The notes: generated from the sequence alone by a model not told the origin. A DNA stretch of 64,000 bases from Rhizobium sp. 18065 (GCF_902706095.1 NZ_CACSJP010000013.1:28539-92538); one strand, 5' to 3'. Positions 25,477 through 37,540 are shown, counted from the first letter of the stretch. Program-made: numbers and translations.

Positions 25477-25493
25477 TTATATTCAGTATATAA
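25477..25493. promoter_or_regulatory. Inverted repeat between AraC and EamA genes
   Basis: TTATAT-TCAGT-ATATAA is a perfect 6-5-6 inverted repeat in the 69-bp gap. It could be an operator, or simply an AT-rich -10 region on both strands. Confidence 0.35.
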
Positions 25494-25521
25494 CGAAATC
25501 AGGACGTCTGCTAGAGGAGGG

Positions 25522-26517
25522 ATGATGATCGCCGCCATCGAGGTTCGCGGTCCTGAGAGGATGAAGGCACACAAGATGACAACGGCAGCACAGACGGCCG
25601 ATCGAACGAGCCATCGCTTCATCCTGGCTCTGATGCCGCTGCTGACCATGTTGATCTGGTCAGGCAATACGATCGTCACCAAGGCTTCAGCGGGATTGAT
25701 CGAACCGGCCTCGATCGCGTTTTATCGCTGGCTGATTGCCCTCCTGCTGCTGACGCCTTTTGTCATGCGCGGCCTTTGGGCCAATCGCCGGGTGGCGATC
25801 CGGTTCTGGCCGAAACTGGCCGTGCTCGGCATGCTGGGCATGGTAATCTACCAGAGCCTTGCCTATGAGGCGGCCAAGACCACGACGGCGCTCAATATGG
25901 GGCTTCTGGCGGCGCTGATGCCGCTGATTTCCATTCTTCTGGCTTCGGCATTCGCCGGCGAGCGCCTGACAAGGTCGCGCATCCTCGGCGGAATTCTGTC
26001 GCTGCTTGGCGTGATCTATCTGATTTCCCACGGTGATCCCGTCAAGCTTCTGGCGGGCGGCCTTCATATCGGTGACGCGCTGATGATCGTCGCGATTATT
26101 GCCAATTCTTTCTATGGCGTTTTGCTCAAGCGCTGGGCGCCGCCGCTGCCGATGTGGCAGCAGATCTGGTGCCAGATCGCCGTTGCCACTGCCTTCCTCC
26201 TGCCGCTCTGGCTGCTCAGTGACATCAGTCCGGTCACGGCGGACAACCTGCCGCTGGTCCTGTTTGCCGCGATCCCGACATCGCTTCTGGCACCGTTCTG
26301 CTGGATGATTGCCGTGCGCGAACTCGGGGCGGCGCGCAGTGCGCTTTACATCAACCTGCTGCCATTGCTGGTGGCGGCGCTCGCATGGTTGCTGCTCGGC
26401 GAAACGCTGGCGTTCTTCCATCTGGTTGGCGGTGGCATGGCGTTGGCCGGTGTGGCGATCGGTATGCGTCAGCCATCCGCCATGCGAATTGCCGCGGCGA
26501 CCAGTGACCAGCGATAG
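25522..26517 (+). CDS. EamA/DMT transporter paired with AraC regulator
   Basis: 331 residues, ten predicted membrane helices after a polar N-terminus of about 35 residues. Family signatures include IWSGNTIVTKAS, TTTALNMGLLAALMPLISILLAS and LGAARSALYINLLPLLVAALAWLLLGE. The ribosome site AGAGGAGGG serves either ATG 25522 or 25525; ATGs at 25561 and 25576 would also leave the membrane part intact. An inner-membrane exporter of a small metabolite is likely, under control of the divergent AraC gene. Confidence 0.85.
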   Translation: MMIAAIEVRGPERMKAHKMTTAAQTADRTSHRFILALMPLLTMLIWSGNTIVTKASAGLIEPASIAFYRWLIALLLLTPFVMRGLWANRRVAIRFWPKLAVLGMLGMVIYQSLAYEAAKTTTALNMGLLAALMPLISILLASAFAGERLTRSRILGGILSLLGVIYLISHGDPVKLLAGGLHIGDALMIVAIIANSFYGVLLKRWAPPLPMWQQIWCQIAVATAFLLPLWLLSDISPVTADNLPLVLFAAIPTSLLAPFCWMIAVRELGAARSALYINLLPLLVAALAWLLLGETLAFFHLVGGGMALAGVAIGMRQPSAMRIAAATSDQR

Positions 26518-26523
26518 AGCCGA

Positions 26524-27438
26524 TCAGGTCCGGCGCGAGAGGATACCGGTCGACAGCAGGACGCCGACGCCGGTGATCAATGCCGCTGCCATCGCTGCCA
26601 TGCCGAGCGGTTCTCCGAGAATGAGCCTGCCGCCGATCGCCGCCGCAACGGGTGTTACCGCGGTATAGGCCGCCGCCTGGGTGCCGCCAAGGCTGCGCAC
26701 GGCAGTGCCATAGAGGAGTGTGGCGACCAGGCCAGACAAGACGCCCTGGGTGAGGATCTGCAGGCCCGTTTCGGAAAACGGCGCGGAAAGCAGGTGCACA
26801 TCGACGAAAGGCAGAAACAAGAGATTGAGAATCGTCGACCAGACGCAGATCAGCGCGGCACCTTCGAAGGCCGAAAGTCCGGAGCGCCGGAAGGCGTGGG
26901 TATAGACGGCCCACAGCGTCGCGCCGGTCGGCAGCACGGTGTAGCTGATCCAGGACAATGACCCGTCGCCGATATTGGCGAACAGCAACAGCAACCCGCC
27001 GGCAAAGATCGCGGTCATGCCGATCTTGCGCATCATGTCGGGTCTCTCGCCGAGCAGAGCCACGCCGATCAGGGCCGTTGCCAGCGGCATCAGACCGGGC
27101 AGCAGCACGCCGGCAGCCGACGCTGGGGTCGAGCGCATGCCGAAGGCGACCACCTGAAAGAACGGTGCACCGGATCCGAGCACCATCAGCACCAGGGGCA
27201 GCTTCGGAACGCCCTTCGGCCAGAGTCCGGTCCGCAGCCAGACCGGCGTCAGCAGGGCGGCCGGGATTCCATAGCGAAGCAGGCTGAGATCGAAGGCAGA
27301 CAGCGAGCCGCCTATGCTGTGGCGGGTGGAAATCAGCCAAGCCGCCCAGATCAGCACGACAGATAGCGCGGCCGCGGCCCCGAGGCCGGCCGAGTGTCTG
27401 GGTGCTGTCGTGTCAGGGATCGGGGTCATTTGTGCCAT
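26524..27438 (-). CDS. EamA/DMT transporter paired with AsnC regulator
   Basis: 304 residues from the ATG at 27438. A TTG at 27456 has no ribosome site, and an ATG at 27429 is also possible. About ten membrane helices; signature ends TPASAAGVLLPGLMPLATALIG and LGGTQAAAYTAVTPVAAAIGG. It converges on the other EamA gene with a gap of 6 bp, yet the two are only distantly similar. The divergent AsnC/Lrp gene suggests control by an amino acid, so export of an amino acid is a fair guess. Confidence 0.83.
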   Translation of the reverse strand: MAQMTPIPDTTAPRHSAGLGAAAALSVVLIWAAWLISTRHSIGGSLSAFDLSLLRYGIPAALLTPVWLRTGLWPKGVPKLPLVLMVLGSGAPFFQVVAFGMRSTPASAAGVLLPGLMPLATALIGVALLGERPDMMRKIGMTAIFAGGLLLLFANIGDGSLSWISYTVLPTGATLWAVYTHAFRRSGLSAFEGAALICVWSTILNLLFLPFVDVHLLSAPFSETGLQILTQGVLSGLVATLLYGTAVRSLGGTQAAAYTAVTPVAAAIGGRLILGEPLGMAAMAAALITGVGVLLSTGILSRRT

Positions 27439-27554
27439 CCGGGTAGGTTTGGTCAATATTACGCAATTGTCGGGTGGCAGTCCTTGCTAATTATGCCTGT
27501 ATTCGTCGTAGTATCGGCAGAACTAGAATCCATTTCCCAGAAAAAAGGTAGATT

Positions 27555-28031
27555 ATGCCAAAACTGGACAAATTCGATCTGGCCATCCTGAACGCGCTTC
27601 AGGACAATGGCCGCGCCACCAATGTCGAATTGGCCGAGACGGTCGGTCTGTCGCCGTCACCCTGCCTGCGCCGGGTACGCATGCTGGAGGAGGCGGGCCT
27701 GATCCGCAGCTACCGCGCCGATATCGATCGCCGCGCAGTCGGGCTGGAGCTGACCGTCTTTGTCTCCTTCAAGGTGACGCATCACACGCGCGACAACGCT
27801 CAGGCCTTCCAGCAGGCGTTGCAAGACCTGCCGGAAGTCGTCGGTTGCTATATGATCTCCGGAAATTCCGACTTTCTGGCCGAAGTCGTGGTCGAGAACC
27901 TTGCCGCCTACGAGACGCTTCTGACCGACAAGCTGCTGGTCCTGCCGCATGTCACTGACATCCAGTCGAATTTCGCCATCCGCACGATGAAGAGTGCCGG
28001 GCCGCTGAAGCTGCCACAGGCAAAGGCCTGA
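27555..28031 (+). CDS. Lrp/AsnC-family transcriptional regulator
   Basis: 158 residues. The N-terminal helix-turn-helix is LDKFDLAILNALQDNGRATN then LAETVGLSPSPCLRRVRML. The C-terminal RAM domain carries the effector-pocket sequence VGCYMISGNSDFLAEVV. Such proteins form octamers and sense amino acids. The gene reads away from an EamA transporter across about 116 bp, which makes that transporter the probable target. Confidence 0.92.
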   Translation: MPKLDKFDLAILNALQDNGRATNVELAETVGLSPSPCLRRVRMLEEAGLIRSYRADIDRRAVGLELTVFVSFKVTHHTRDNAQAFQQALQDLPEVVGCYMISGNSDFLAEVVVENLAAYETLLTDKLLVLPHVTDIQSNFAIRTMKSAGPLKLPQAKA

Positions 28032-28044
28032 CGGATTTCTCGGC

Positions 28045-28077
28045 AAGGACCAGCCGCGCAGGGGGCGGCCGGTCCTT
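28045..28077 (+). terminator. GC-rich hairpin after asnC-type gene
   Basis: AAGGACC pairs with GGTCCTT and GCCGC with GCGGC around a short loop, 14 bp past the stop codon. There is no clear T run, so this is a possible rather than certain terminator for the convergent pair. Confidence 0.4.
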
Positions 28078-28089
28078 GGGTCCTGCCTG

Positions 28090-29112
<1,023 letters not shown>

Positions 29113-29195
29113 GGAAAGCTCCTGTGTTGTTTGCACGCAGCCTATTAAGGGCATAGGATGCAACTCCGCAAGAATGCACAAATACTGTTTATAGT

Positions 29196-29208
29196 GACCT
29201 TAATGGTC
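29196..29208. promoter_or_regulatory. Candidate HxlR operator
   Basis: GACC-TTAAT-GGTC lies in the gap between the divergent HxlR and dehydrogenase genes, within a wider AGT/ACT-flanked symmetric stretch. Binding by HxlR is inferred from position only. Confidence 0.4.
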
Positions 29209-29233
29209 CTTAGTACACAAAAGGATACTATGG

Positions 29234-29668
29234 ATGTCGCGCCCGCGTTCGAAGATGACCAACAGCTTTCCCGGCTGCCCGGTGGAATCCACGCTCAGCT
29301 TTCTCGACGGAAAATGGAAGGGTGTGATCCTGTATCATCTGCTGCAGGATGGCACGTTGCGCTTCGGTGAATTGCGCCGCCGGCTGTCGGCGGTTACCCA
29401 GCGCATGTTGACCAAGCAGTTGCGCGAACTGGAAGAGAGCGGCCTTGTGACCCGAACGGTCTTTGCCGTTGTGCCGCCGCGTGTCGACTATAGCCTGACG
29501 CCGCTCGGCCAGAGCCTGCAGCCGGTGATCACGGCGCTCGACACCTGGGGCAAGGGCCATGTGCGTTGCGCCAATGGCACCCGCACGATCCTCGCGCCGG
29601 CAGATGCCGGCGCAGGGACGGAGACGATTGAACTGTCCGCAGCGAAGGTCGAACGTTCAGCGGCGTGA
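29234..29668 (+). CDS. HxlR-family transcriptional regulator
   Basis: 144 residues. The winged-helix core is typical of the family: Cys-Pro near the start (FPGCPVESTLSFLDGKWKGV), LRFGELRRRLSAVTQRMLTKQLREL and the wing VPPRVDYSLTPLG. The single N-terminal Cys is the redox-sensitive position in HxlR proteins such as HypR and QorR. Its 3' end overlaps the convergent MFS gene by 12 bp. The likely target is the divergent dehydrogenase. Confidence 0.9.
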   Translation: MSRPRSKMTNSFPGCPVESTLSFLDGKWKGVILYHLLQDGTLRFGELRRRLSAVTQRMLTKQLRELEESGLVTRTVFAVVPPRVDYSLTPLGQSLQPVITALDTWGKGHVRCANGTRTILAPADAGAGTETIELSAAKVERSAA

Positions 29669-30883
29669 CGCGCGCTTTTCCAGCGTGATCGAGATCAGGA
29701 AGACCACCAGGCCGAAGGCCGACAGCACCGAGCCGACAAAGCCGGTGGCGCCATAGCCGTAACCGGCTGCGATCACCATGCCGCCAAGCCAGGCGCCGAG
29801 CGCATTGGCGATGTTGAAGGCCGAATGGTTGGAGGCGGCGGCCAGTGTCTGGGCATCAGCCGCGACATCCATCAGGCGGGTCTGTACGGCCGGACAGGCG
29901 GCAAAGCCGCAACCGGTGAGGAAGACGCAGATGCACAGCATGACCGGATTGTGCGCCGTCAGCGAGAAGATCGCCATCAGCACCACGTTGAAGGCGAGCA
30001 CGCCGCCGATGGTACCGTTGAGCGAATAGTCCGCCATGCGCGAACCCAGCACATTGCCGACATTCATGCCGATGCCGAACAGTGCCAGCACGACGGCAAC
30101 CATGGTCGTCGGCAGTCCGGCGGTGTCGGTCGTCGTCTTGGCGATATAGCTGAAGATCGCAAACATGCCGCCGAAGCCGATCGCCGCCACGGCAAGCGAA
30201 AGCCAGACCTGCAGTCGCCCGAAGGCGCTGAGCTCGCGGCGGATGCTGGCACCTTCGGCGACTTCGTCCTTCGGCAGATAGATGGCGATCAACGCCACCG
30301 TCAGCGCCCCGATGCCGGCCACAAGGTAGAAGGCGGCCCGCCAGCTCATCAGCTGGCCGAGGAATGTGGCGATCGGCGTGCCGATCAGGGTAGCAATTGT
30401 CAGGCCGAGCATCACGCGGCCGACGGCGCGAACCCGCTTGTGCGGCGGTGCCATCGAGGCGGCAACCAAAGCCGCGACACCGAAATAGGCGCCGTGCGGC
30501 AGGCCGGTGATGAAGCGCAAAGCGGTGAAGGAGAGGAAGCCGGGAGCCATGGCGCTGGCAAAATTGCCGATGGCAAACAGGCCCATCAGCATCAGCAGCA
30601 AGGTCTTGCGCGGCAGCTTGGCCGCAAGCGCTGCGATGATCGGCGCGCCGATGACCACGCCAAGCGCATAGGCGCTGATGACATTGCCGGCATCCGGCAC
30701 ACTGACCTGATAGGTGGTGGCGACTTCCGGCAAAAGGCCCATGATGACGAACTCGCCGGTTCCGATGCCGAAGCCGCCTGCAGCCAACGCGATTTCGATC
30801 AGCAGAATGGTGGCGGGTGATAGCTGGGCCTGATCGACCCGGCTGGCGGCGAGGGAGCGGTCGGCGGTCGTGCAATCGGTCAT
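29657..30883 (-). CDS. MFS transporter (DHA1/AraJ-like)
   Basis: 408 residues from the ATG at 30883. It has twelve membrane helices, starting with IALAAGGFGIGTGEFVIMGL, the GTxEF pattern of the AraJ/YdhP-like DHA1 subfamily. The loop and motif C regions (VVIGAPIIAALAAKLPRK, RFITGLPHGAYFGVAAL) are also typical. Members expel drugs or sugars; the substrate is unknown here. The gene is convergent with the HxlR regulator and overlaps its 3' end. Confidence 0.88.
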   Translation of the reverse strand: MTDCTTADRSLAASRVDQAQLSPATILLIEIALAAGGFGIGTGEFVIMGLLPEVATTYQVSVPDAGNVISAYALGVVIGAPIIAALAAKLPRKTLLLMLMGLFAIGNFASAMAPGFLSFTALRFITGLPHGAYFGVAALVAASMAPPHKRVRAVGRVMLGLTIATLIGTPIATFLGQLMSWRAAFYLVAGIGALTVALIAIYLPKDEVAEGASIRRELSAFGRLQVWLSLAVAAIGFGGMFAIFSYIAKTTTDTAGLPTTMVAVVLALFGIGMNVGNVLGSRMADYSLNGTIGGVLAFNVVLMAIFSLTAHNPVMLCICVFLTGCGFAACPAVQTRLMDVAADAQTLAAASNHSAFNIANALGAWLGGMVIAAGYGYGATGFVGSVLSAFGLVVFLISITLEKRASRR

Positions 30884-31138
30884 CAAAACACCACGGGCGC
30901 CGGCTGGGAGCGACGGCGCGAAAAGCTTCTGGAGAAGCAGGGAATGGAAGGCGATCCGTAATGGACCGAAGCAGAGGCAGAATTGTTATTTATCATATCA
31001 GTGTGCACTGCGGCAAAGGCTTTTGTCCTTGCCCTTGAATTTTACCGCTTTGGACGCGATCTGTTGCGATAAGGAAACATTTGCCCAAATGGCGCGTTGT
31101 CGAAGGCTGCGGCGGATGATGCGCTGCGAAAGGACGAG

Positions 31139-32059
31139 ATGAAGATCACGGCTGTACTCAATCGCGATGGTGGTACCTTCAGGACCACGGATATGCAGGC
31201 CTATTGCGCCAGTGCCGTCAAGGCGTTCGCGGCCAAGGGGCATGATCTCGATTGCGCTGTGGTTGGCGGTGACGAGGTCGTCTCGGCGCTTGAACAGGCG
31301 AGCACATCCGGCGCCGACGCTTTGGTAGCAGGCGGTGGCGATGGCACAATTTCGGCGGCTGCCGGCATTGCCTGGAGGACCGGCCTTCCGCTTGGCGTGG
31401 TTCCGGCAGGTACGATGAACCTGTTTGCCCGTTCGCTCAAACTGCCGCTGGATATCTGGAAGGTGCTCGACACGCTCGCCGATGTGCAGGTCCAATCGGT
31501 CGACATCGCAACCGCCAATGGCCGTCCCTATGTGCACCAGTTTTCCGCAGGCCTGCATGCGCGCATGGTGCGCATGCGCAATTCGATGAATTTCGCTTCC
31601 AAGCTTGGCAAGATGCGTGCCAGCACCAATGCCGCTTTCGGCGTGATGCTCGACCCGCCGCGTTTCGAAGTGATCTTCGATATCGATGGAGACGGGCGCA
31701 GCGACGAACGGCCGGTCTCGGCCATTTCGGTGTCCAACAATCCGCTCGGCAACAATGCGCTGTTTTTTGCCGATGACCTGACCACCGGCAAGCTCGGCGT
31801 CTATCTCGCCGATCCGCTCGAGCCGACGGGTGTGTTCTCGCTGGCCTTTGATATCATGCGCGGCAGGTTCACCGACAATCAGGCGGTGACGGCAACGACG
31901 GCCAATGTTCTGCGGCTGCATTTCCCCAAGCATCGCCAGGGGGCAGCCTGTGTTCTCGACGGTGAGCTGCTGCGCATGCCGCGCGATGTCGAGATCAAGA
32001 TCCATGCCGGCGAGTTGAAGGTGCTCGTGCCGGCACAGACGGTTTCAATTCCCGCCTGA
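31139..32059 (+). CDS. Diacylglycerol kinase-family (lipid kinase-like) protein
   Basis: 306 residues from the ATG at 31139, with AAAGGA upstream. It has the catalytic-domain signature ALVAGGGDGTISAAAG and the following VPAGTMNLFARSLKLP, where related proteins have GTxNxxA. This family phosphorylates diacylglycerol, sphingoid or related lipids with ATP. The real substrate is unknown. The gene stands alone and is divergent from the MFS gene; it converges on the peptide transporter operon. Confidence 0.85.
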   Translation: MKITAVLNRDGGTFRTTDMQAYCASAVKAFAAKGHDLDCAVVGGDEVVSALEQASTSGADALVAGGGDGTISAAAGIAWRTGLPLGVVPAGTMNLFARSLKLPLDIWKVLDTLADVQVQSVDIATANGRPYVHQFSAGLHARMVRMRNSMNFASKLGKMRASTNAAFGVMLDPPRFEVIFDIDGDGRSDERPVSAISVSNNPLGNNALFFADDLTTGKLGVYLADPLEPTGVFSLAFDIMRGRFTDNQAVTATTANVLRLHFPKHRQGAACVLDGELLRMPRDVEIKIHAGELKVLVPAQTVSIPA

Positions 32060-32067
32060 GGCGGAAA

Positions 32068-32090
32068 TCCTCCCCCGAAAGGGGGGAGGA
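32068..32090. terminator. Hairpin between convergent genes
   Basis: TCCTCCCCC (32068-32076) pairs with GGGGGAGGA (32082-32090) around a GAAAG loop. It lies between the lipid-kinase-like gene and the transporter ATPase, so it may serve both strands. There is no strong T run. Confidence 0.5.
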
Positions 32091-32098
32091 TATGAACA

Positions 32099-33685
<1,587 letters not shown>

Positions 33686-33702
33686 TTCAGTCCTGTCCAT
33701 GC

Positions 33703-34827
33703 TTATCGGTCCTTCGGATCAAGCGCATCGCGCAAGCCGTCGCCAACGAAGTTGAGGGCAAACAGCGTGATGACGAAGAAGATCGCCGGGAAGATCAAGA
33801 GCCATGGTGCGCTCTGCATGTTCTTCGTGCCTTCCGAGATCAGCGTGCCCCAGCTGGCGAGCGGCGCCTGGACGCCGAGGCCGAGGAACGACAGGAAGCT
33901 CTCGGTCAGGATCACCTGCGGCACGACGACGGTGACGAAGACGATGACCGGGCCGACCGTGTTCGGAATGATGTGGCGGCGGATGATCTGCCAGTCGGTG
34001 AGGCCGAGCGCCTGAGCGGCGCCGACGAATTCCCGACGTTTCAACGACAGTGTCTGGCCGCGCACGATACGGGCCATTTCCAGCCATTGCACCGCCCCGA
34101 TGACGGCAAAGATCAGCACGATCGACCGGCCGAAAAAGACCACCAGCACGACCACAAGGAAAACGAAGGGCAGCGAATAGATGATCTCGACGAAACGCAT
34201 CATCACATTGTCAACCCGCCCGCCGATATAACCGGACGTCGCACCGTAGACCACGCCGATGCCGAGCGAGACGAGCGAGGCGGCAAGGCCGACCGCGATC
34301 GAGATCTGCCCACCGAGCATGACGCGCACCAGAAGGTCGCGGCCATTGCTGTCGGTGCCGAAGAGGAAATACTGCTGATCAACCGAACCGGTCAGGGTCA
34401 TCGACAGCTGGTCGGTCGATGTTTCGGCGACGGTGGTGTTCTTGAACTCGTTGACGCGGTCGAAGTAACGCACGGAGCGCGGATCGATCGGCCGGGCGGA
34501 TGTGACCTTGGCGGTGAATACGCCATTCTCGATCTCAAAGCTGTCGAGCGTCAGGCGCGCACGCTTGGCTGTGCTTTCGGCGACTTCTGTCAACGTCTGC
34601 GGATCCGGCCGCGGCGTCAGGCTCGGCGGGATCGAGACATAGGACGGGAAGACCTCGTCATAGGTATGTGGCGAGACGAGCGGGCCGGCAAACGAGAACA
34701 GGCAGATCAGCAGCAGCACGACGCAGCCGGCCATGGCAGCCTTGTTGCGCCGGAAGCGCATCTTGGCCAGTTGGCCAAGGCTTCGGCCCTCGACGACGGG
34801 CGCAAGTGTTGTGGTTGTATCAGTCAT
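33703..34827 (-). CDS. Peptide ABC transporter permease (OppC/YejE-type)
   Basis: 374 residues from the ATG at 34827, which lies inside the end of the upstream permease gene (8-bp overlap). The first helix (about 40-60) is followed by a long extracytoplasmic segment of about 110 residues, as in YejE. Five more helices follow, with the EAA loop contacting the ATPase near EFVGAAQALGLTDWQIIRRHIIPN. It forms the channel with the OppB-type partner. Confidence 0.9.
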   Translation of the reverse strand: MTDTTTTLAPVVEGRSLGQLAKMRFRRNKAAMAGCVVLLLICLFSFAGPLVSPHTYDEVFPSYVSIPPSLTPRPDPQTLTEVAESTAKRARLTLDSFEIENGVFTAKVTSARPIDPRSVRYFDRVNEFKNTTVAETSTDQLSMTLTGSVDQQYFLFGTDSNGRDLLVRVMLGGQISIAVGLAASLVSLGIGVVYGATSGYIGGRVDNVMMRFVEIIYSLPFVFLVVVLVVFFGRSIVLIFAVIGAVQWLEMARIVRGQTLSLKRREFVGAAQALGLTDWQIIRRHIIPNTVGPVIVFVTVVVPQVILTESFLSFLGLGVQAPLASWGTLISEGTKNMQSAPWLLIFPAIFFVITLFALNFVGDGLRDALDPKDR

Positions 34828-35743
34828 GGCGGACCCTCGGATCGAGCAGGCCATAGGCGATGTCGACCAGCAGGTTGAAGACGATCACGAACAGGGCGAC
34901 GAGAATGACGGTGCCCATGACCAGGGGATAATCGCGATTGAGCGCGCCGAGTACGAAATAGCGGCCGACACCGGGAATGGTGAAGATGCTCTCGACCACG
35001 GCCGAACCGGTAAGCAGCGCTGCGGCGCAAGGTGCTAGATAGGACACGACCGGCAGCATGGCGCCACGCAGCGCATGGGTGATGACCACGACGCGCGATG
35101 GCAGTCCATAGGCCTTGGCCGTGCGGATATGGTCCGTATGCAGCGCTTCGATCATCGAACCGCGGGTGAGGCGGGCAAAGACCGCCAGCTGCGGCAAGGC
35201 GAGCGCCGTCATCGGCAGGATCAGGTTGCGGGCCGAACCATCACCCCAGCCACCGGCCGGCAGCCACGACAGCATCACGGCAAAGATCAGCGTCAGAACG
35301 GGGCCGACGACGAAATTGGGAACGGTGACGCCGACGGTGGCAAAGGCCATCAGGCCGAAATCCAGCGCACTATTCTGGCGAAGCGCCGCAATGGTGCCGA
35401 GCGTCACGCCGCCGATCAGCGCGATCAGGATGGCATAGAGACCGAGTTCGACCGAGTAGGGCAGGGCCTTGCCGATCAGTTCGGAAACCGTGTTGTCCTT
35501 GTAGATGAAGCTTGGTCCGAAATCGCCGGTCGCGGCATTGCCGAGATAGTTGATGTATTGGCGCCACAGCGGCTGGTCGAGCTTGTAGGTGGCCATGATG
35601 TTGGCCATCGTTTGTGGCGGTAGCGGACGTTCGAGATTGAACGGACCACCCGGCGCGAAACGCATCAGGAAGAACGAGATCGTCACGACGACGAACACCG
35701 TAGGCACGGCGCTCAGAAGTCGGCGCAGGACAAATGAGATCAT
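34820..35743 (-). CDS. Peptide ABC transporter permease (OppB-type)
   Basis: 307 residues, the usual length for OppB/DppB. Six helices, beginning MISFVLRRLLSAVPTVFVVV. The EAA-type cytoplasmic loop is HIRTAKAYGLPSRVVVITHAL, followed by ESIFTIPGVGRYFVLGALNRDYP, a strongly conserved OppB segment. It sits between the binding-protein gene (59 bp upstream) and the OppC-type gene in one operon. Confidence 0.93.
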   Translation of the reverse strand: MISFVLRRLLSAVPTVFVVVTISFFLMRFAPGGPFNLERPLPPQTMANIMATYKLDQPLWRQYINYLGNAATGDFGPSFIYKDNTVSELIGKALPYSVELGLYAILIALIGGVTLGTIAALRQNSALDFGLMAFATVGVTVPNFVVGPVLTLIFAVMLSWLPAGGWGDGSARNLILPMTALALPQLAVFARLTRGSMIEALHTDHIRTAKAYGLPSRVVVITHALRGAMLPVVSYLAPCAAALLTGSAVVESIFTIPGVGRYFVLGALNRDYPLVMGTVILVALFVIVFNLLVDIAYGLLDPRVRHD

Positions 35744-35802
35744 GGTGAAAAAAGATGACGCGCGACAGCCATCATGCTGCCGCGCGCCATTCCCTATGTT
35801 TG

Positions 35803-37398
35803 TTATTCGGAAACGCTGAGGAACTTCGACAGGTGTTCATTCACCGGATTGTCGCCCCAGCCCGAAACGCGCGAGGAAACCAGCCACAGGTTGGCCGTGT
35901 TCATCAGCGGTGCGATCGGCTGATCGTTCATCAGGATCGTTTCAGCCTTCTTCATCTCGTCCATGCGCTTGGCCGGATCGGCTTCCTCGTAGGAGGCCTT
36001 CATCAGCGCATCGAATTCATCGTTCTTGTACTTGCCGTAGTTGAACGTGACGTTGCTGCCGACGTTGAGGGCCAGGAAGTTTTCCGGATCGGCGTAGTCG
36101 GCTGTCCAGCCGGCGCGCGCAACGTTGAACTTGCCGCCTTCCTGCAGGTAGGCGTAGTGCGAGGCAACGTCGAGGTTGACCAGCGAGACCTTGGCACCAA
36201 AGGTGTTCTTCCACATGTCGGCGACGGCGGTGGCGACCCGTTCGTGGTTGGCATTGGTGTTGTAGCGGATCTCGAGTTCAAGCGGCTTGCCGCCTTCACC
36301 GTAACCTGCGGCCTTCATCAGCTCGACGGCCTTGTCTTCGCGGTCGATCTGCGACAGCGCTGCGAAGTCCGGCTGCGGACCCTGGCCGTAGCCCTCGAGG
36401 CCCGGCGGCACAAGGTTGTAAGCCGGAAGCTGGGCGCCTGCATAGATTTCCTGGGCGAGGAAGTCGCGGTCGACAGCCATCGACAGCGCGCGGCGAACGT
36501 TGACGTCGTTATACGGCGGCTCGCGGTTGTCGAAGACATAGTAGTAGGTGGCCAGACCCGGGCTGACATGCACCTGGTCGTTGTAGCTTTCGCGCAGGCG
36601 TTTGATCTGGTCGGCCGAGAAGTTGTAGACCAGATCGAGTTCCTTGGCCTCGAAGCGACGGACAGATGCGGCATCGTCGTCGATCGGGTAGAAGATCACC
36701 TTGTCGAGCTTGACGTTCGCGGCATCCCAGTACTTTTCGTTCTTGACGACGGTCAGCGTGTCGTTCGGTACATGCGCCTGCAGGACGAAGGCGCCGTTGG
36801 AGACCATGTTGCCCGGCTTGACGAACTGGTCGCCGAACTTTTCGAAATTGGCCTTGCTGAGCGGTAGCGCGGTGTAGTGGGCGAGAAGCTGCAGGAAGAA
36901 CGGCGTCGGACGCTCGAGGGTGATCTCGACGGTCTTGGCGTCGATCGCCTTGATACCGAGCTGGTCGATCGGCACTTCGCCCTTGTTGGCCTTTTCGGCA
37001 TTCTTGATCGGGTAGAGAATGTTGGCGTATTCGGCCGCGGTCTTCGGATCTTCGAGGCGGCGCATTGCAAAGACGAAGTCTTCAGCCGTTACCGGCGAGC
37101 CATCCGACCAGTTTGCGTTGTCGCGGATCTTGAAGGTGTAGACGGTTTCGTCGTCCGAAACGGACCAGCTTTCGGCGGTGCCGGGAACGATCTTGCCATT
37201 GGCGTCATAAATCGTCAGGCCTTCGAACAGGTCACGGACCACGAAGCCTTCGATGTCGATCGAGATATGGGCATAGTCGAGTGTCTGCGGTTCGCCGGCA
37301 TTGCCGCGATGCAGGACGGCTTCGGCAAATGCCGGAGCGGCGCCCATGAGCATGGTGCCGAATAGCAGTGAGGTCGCCAGTTTTTGAATTTTTGTCAT
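35803..37398 (-). CDS. Oligopeptide-type ABC transporter substrate-binding protein
   Basis: 531 residues from the ATG at 37398, with AAGGGGAG upstream; the frame extends 57 codons further but without coding features. The signal peptide is MTKIQKLATSLLFGTMLMGA with cleavage after AFA. It is a family 5 solute-binding protein (SBP_bac_5): EPQTLDYAHISIDIEGFVVRD near the start, TYTFKIRDNANWSDGSPVTAEDF-like core, NVRRALSMAVDRD in the second lobe. First gene of the operon; it captures peptides, or possibly another oligomer, in the periplasm. Confidence 0.93.
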   Translation of the reverse strand: MTKIQKLATSLLFGTMLMGAAPAFAEAVLHRGNAGEPQTLDYAHISIDIEGFVVRDLFEGLTIYDANGKIVPGTAESWSVSDDETVYTFKIRDNANWSDGSPVTAEDFVFAMRRLEDPKTAAEYANILYPIKNAEKANKGEVPIDQLGIKAIDAKTVEITLERPTPFFLQLLAHYTALPLSKANFEKFGDQFVKPGNMVSNGAFVLQAHVPNDTLTVVKNEKYWDAANVKLDKVIFYPIDDDAASVRRFEAKELDLVYNFSADQIKRLRESYNDQVHVSPGLATYYYVFDNREPPYNDVNVRRALSMAVDRDFLAQEIYAGAQLPAYNLVPPGLEGYGQGPQPDFAALSQIDREDKAVELMKAAGYGEGGKPLELEIRYNTNANHERVATAVADMWKNTFGAKVSLVNLDVASHYAYLQEGGKFNVARAGWTADYADPENFLALNVGSNVTFNYGKYKNDEFDALMKASYEEADPAKRMDEMKKAETILMNDQPIAPLMNTANLWLVSSRVSGWGDNPVNEHLSKFLSVSE

Positions 37399-37540
37399 TT
37401 TGTTCTCCCCTTTCAGGCGTGATGGAAGGCCGAAACAGACGAGAAAAAGACATGAAATACAAGAGGCCAAATTTAGTGCACGCGCCGGATTTGATCGAAG
37501 CCGGCGCAAACGCACGATTTCAAACGGAAATTTGCTTCTG

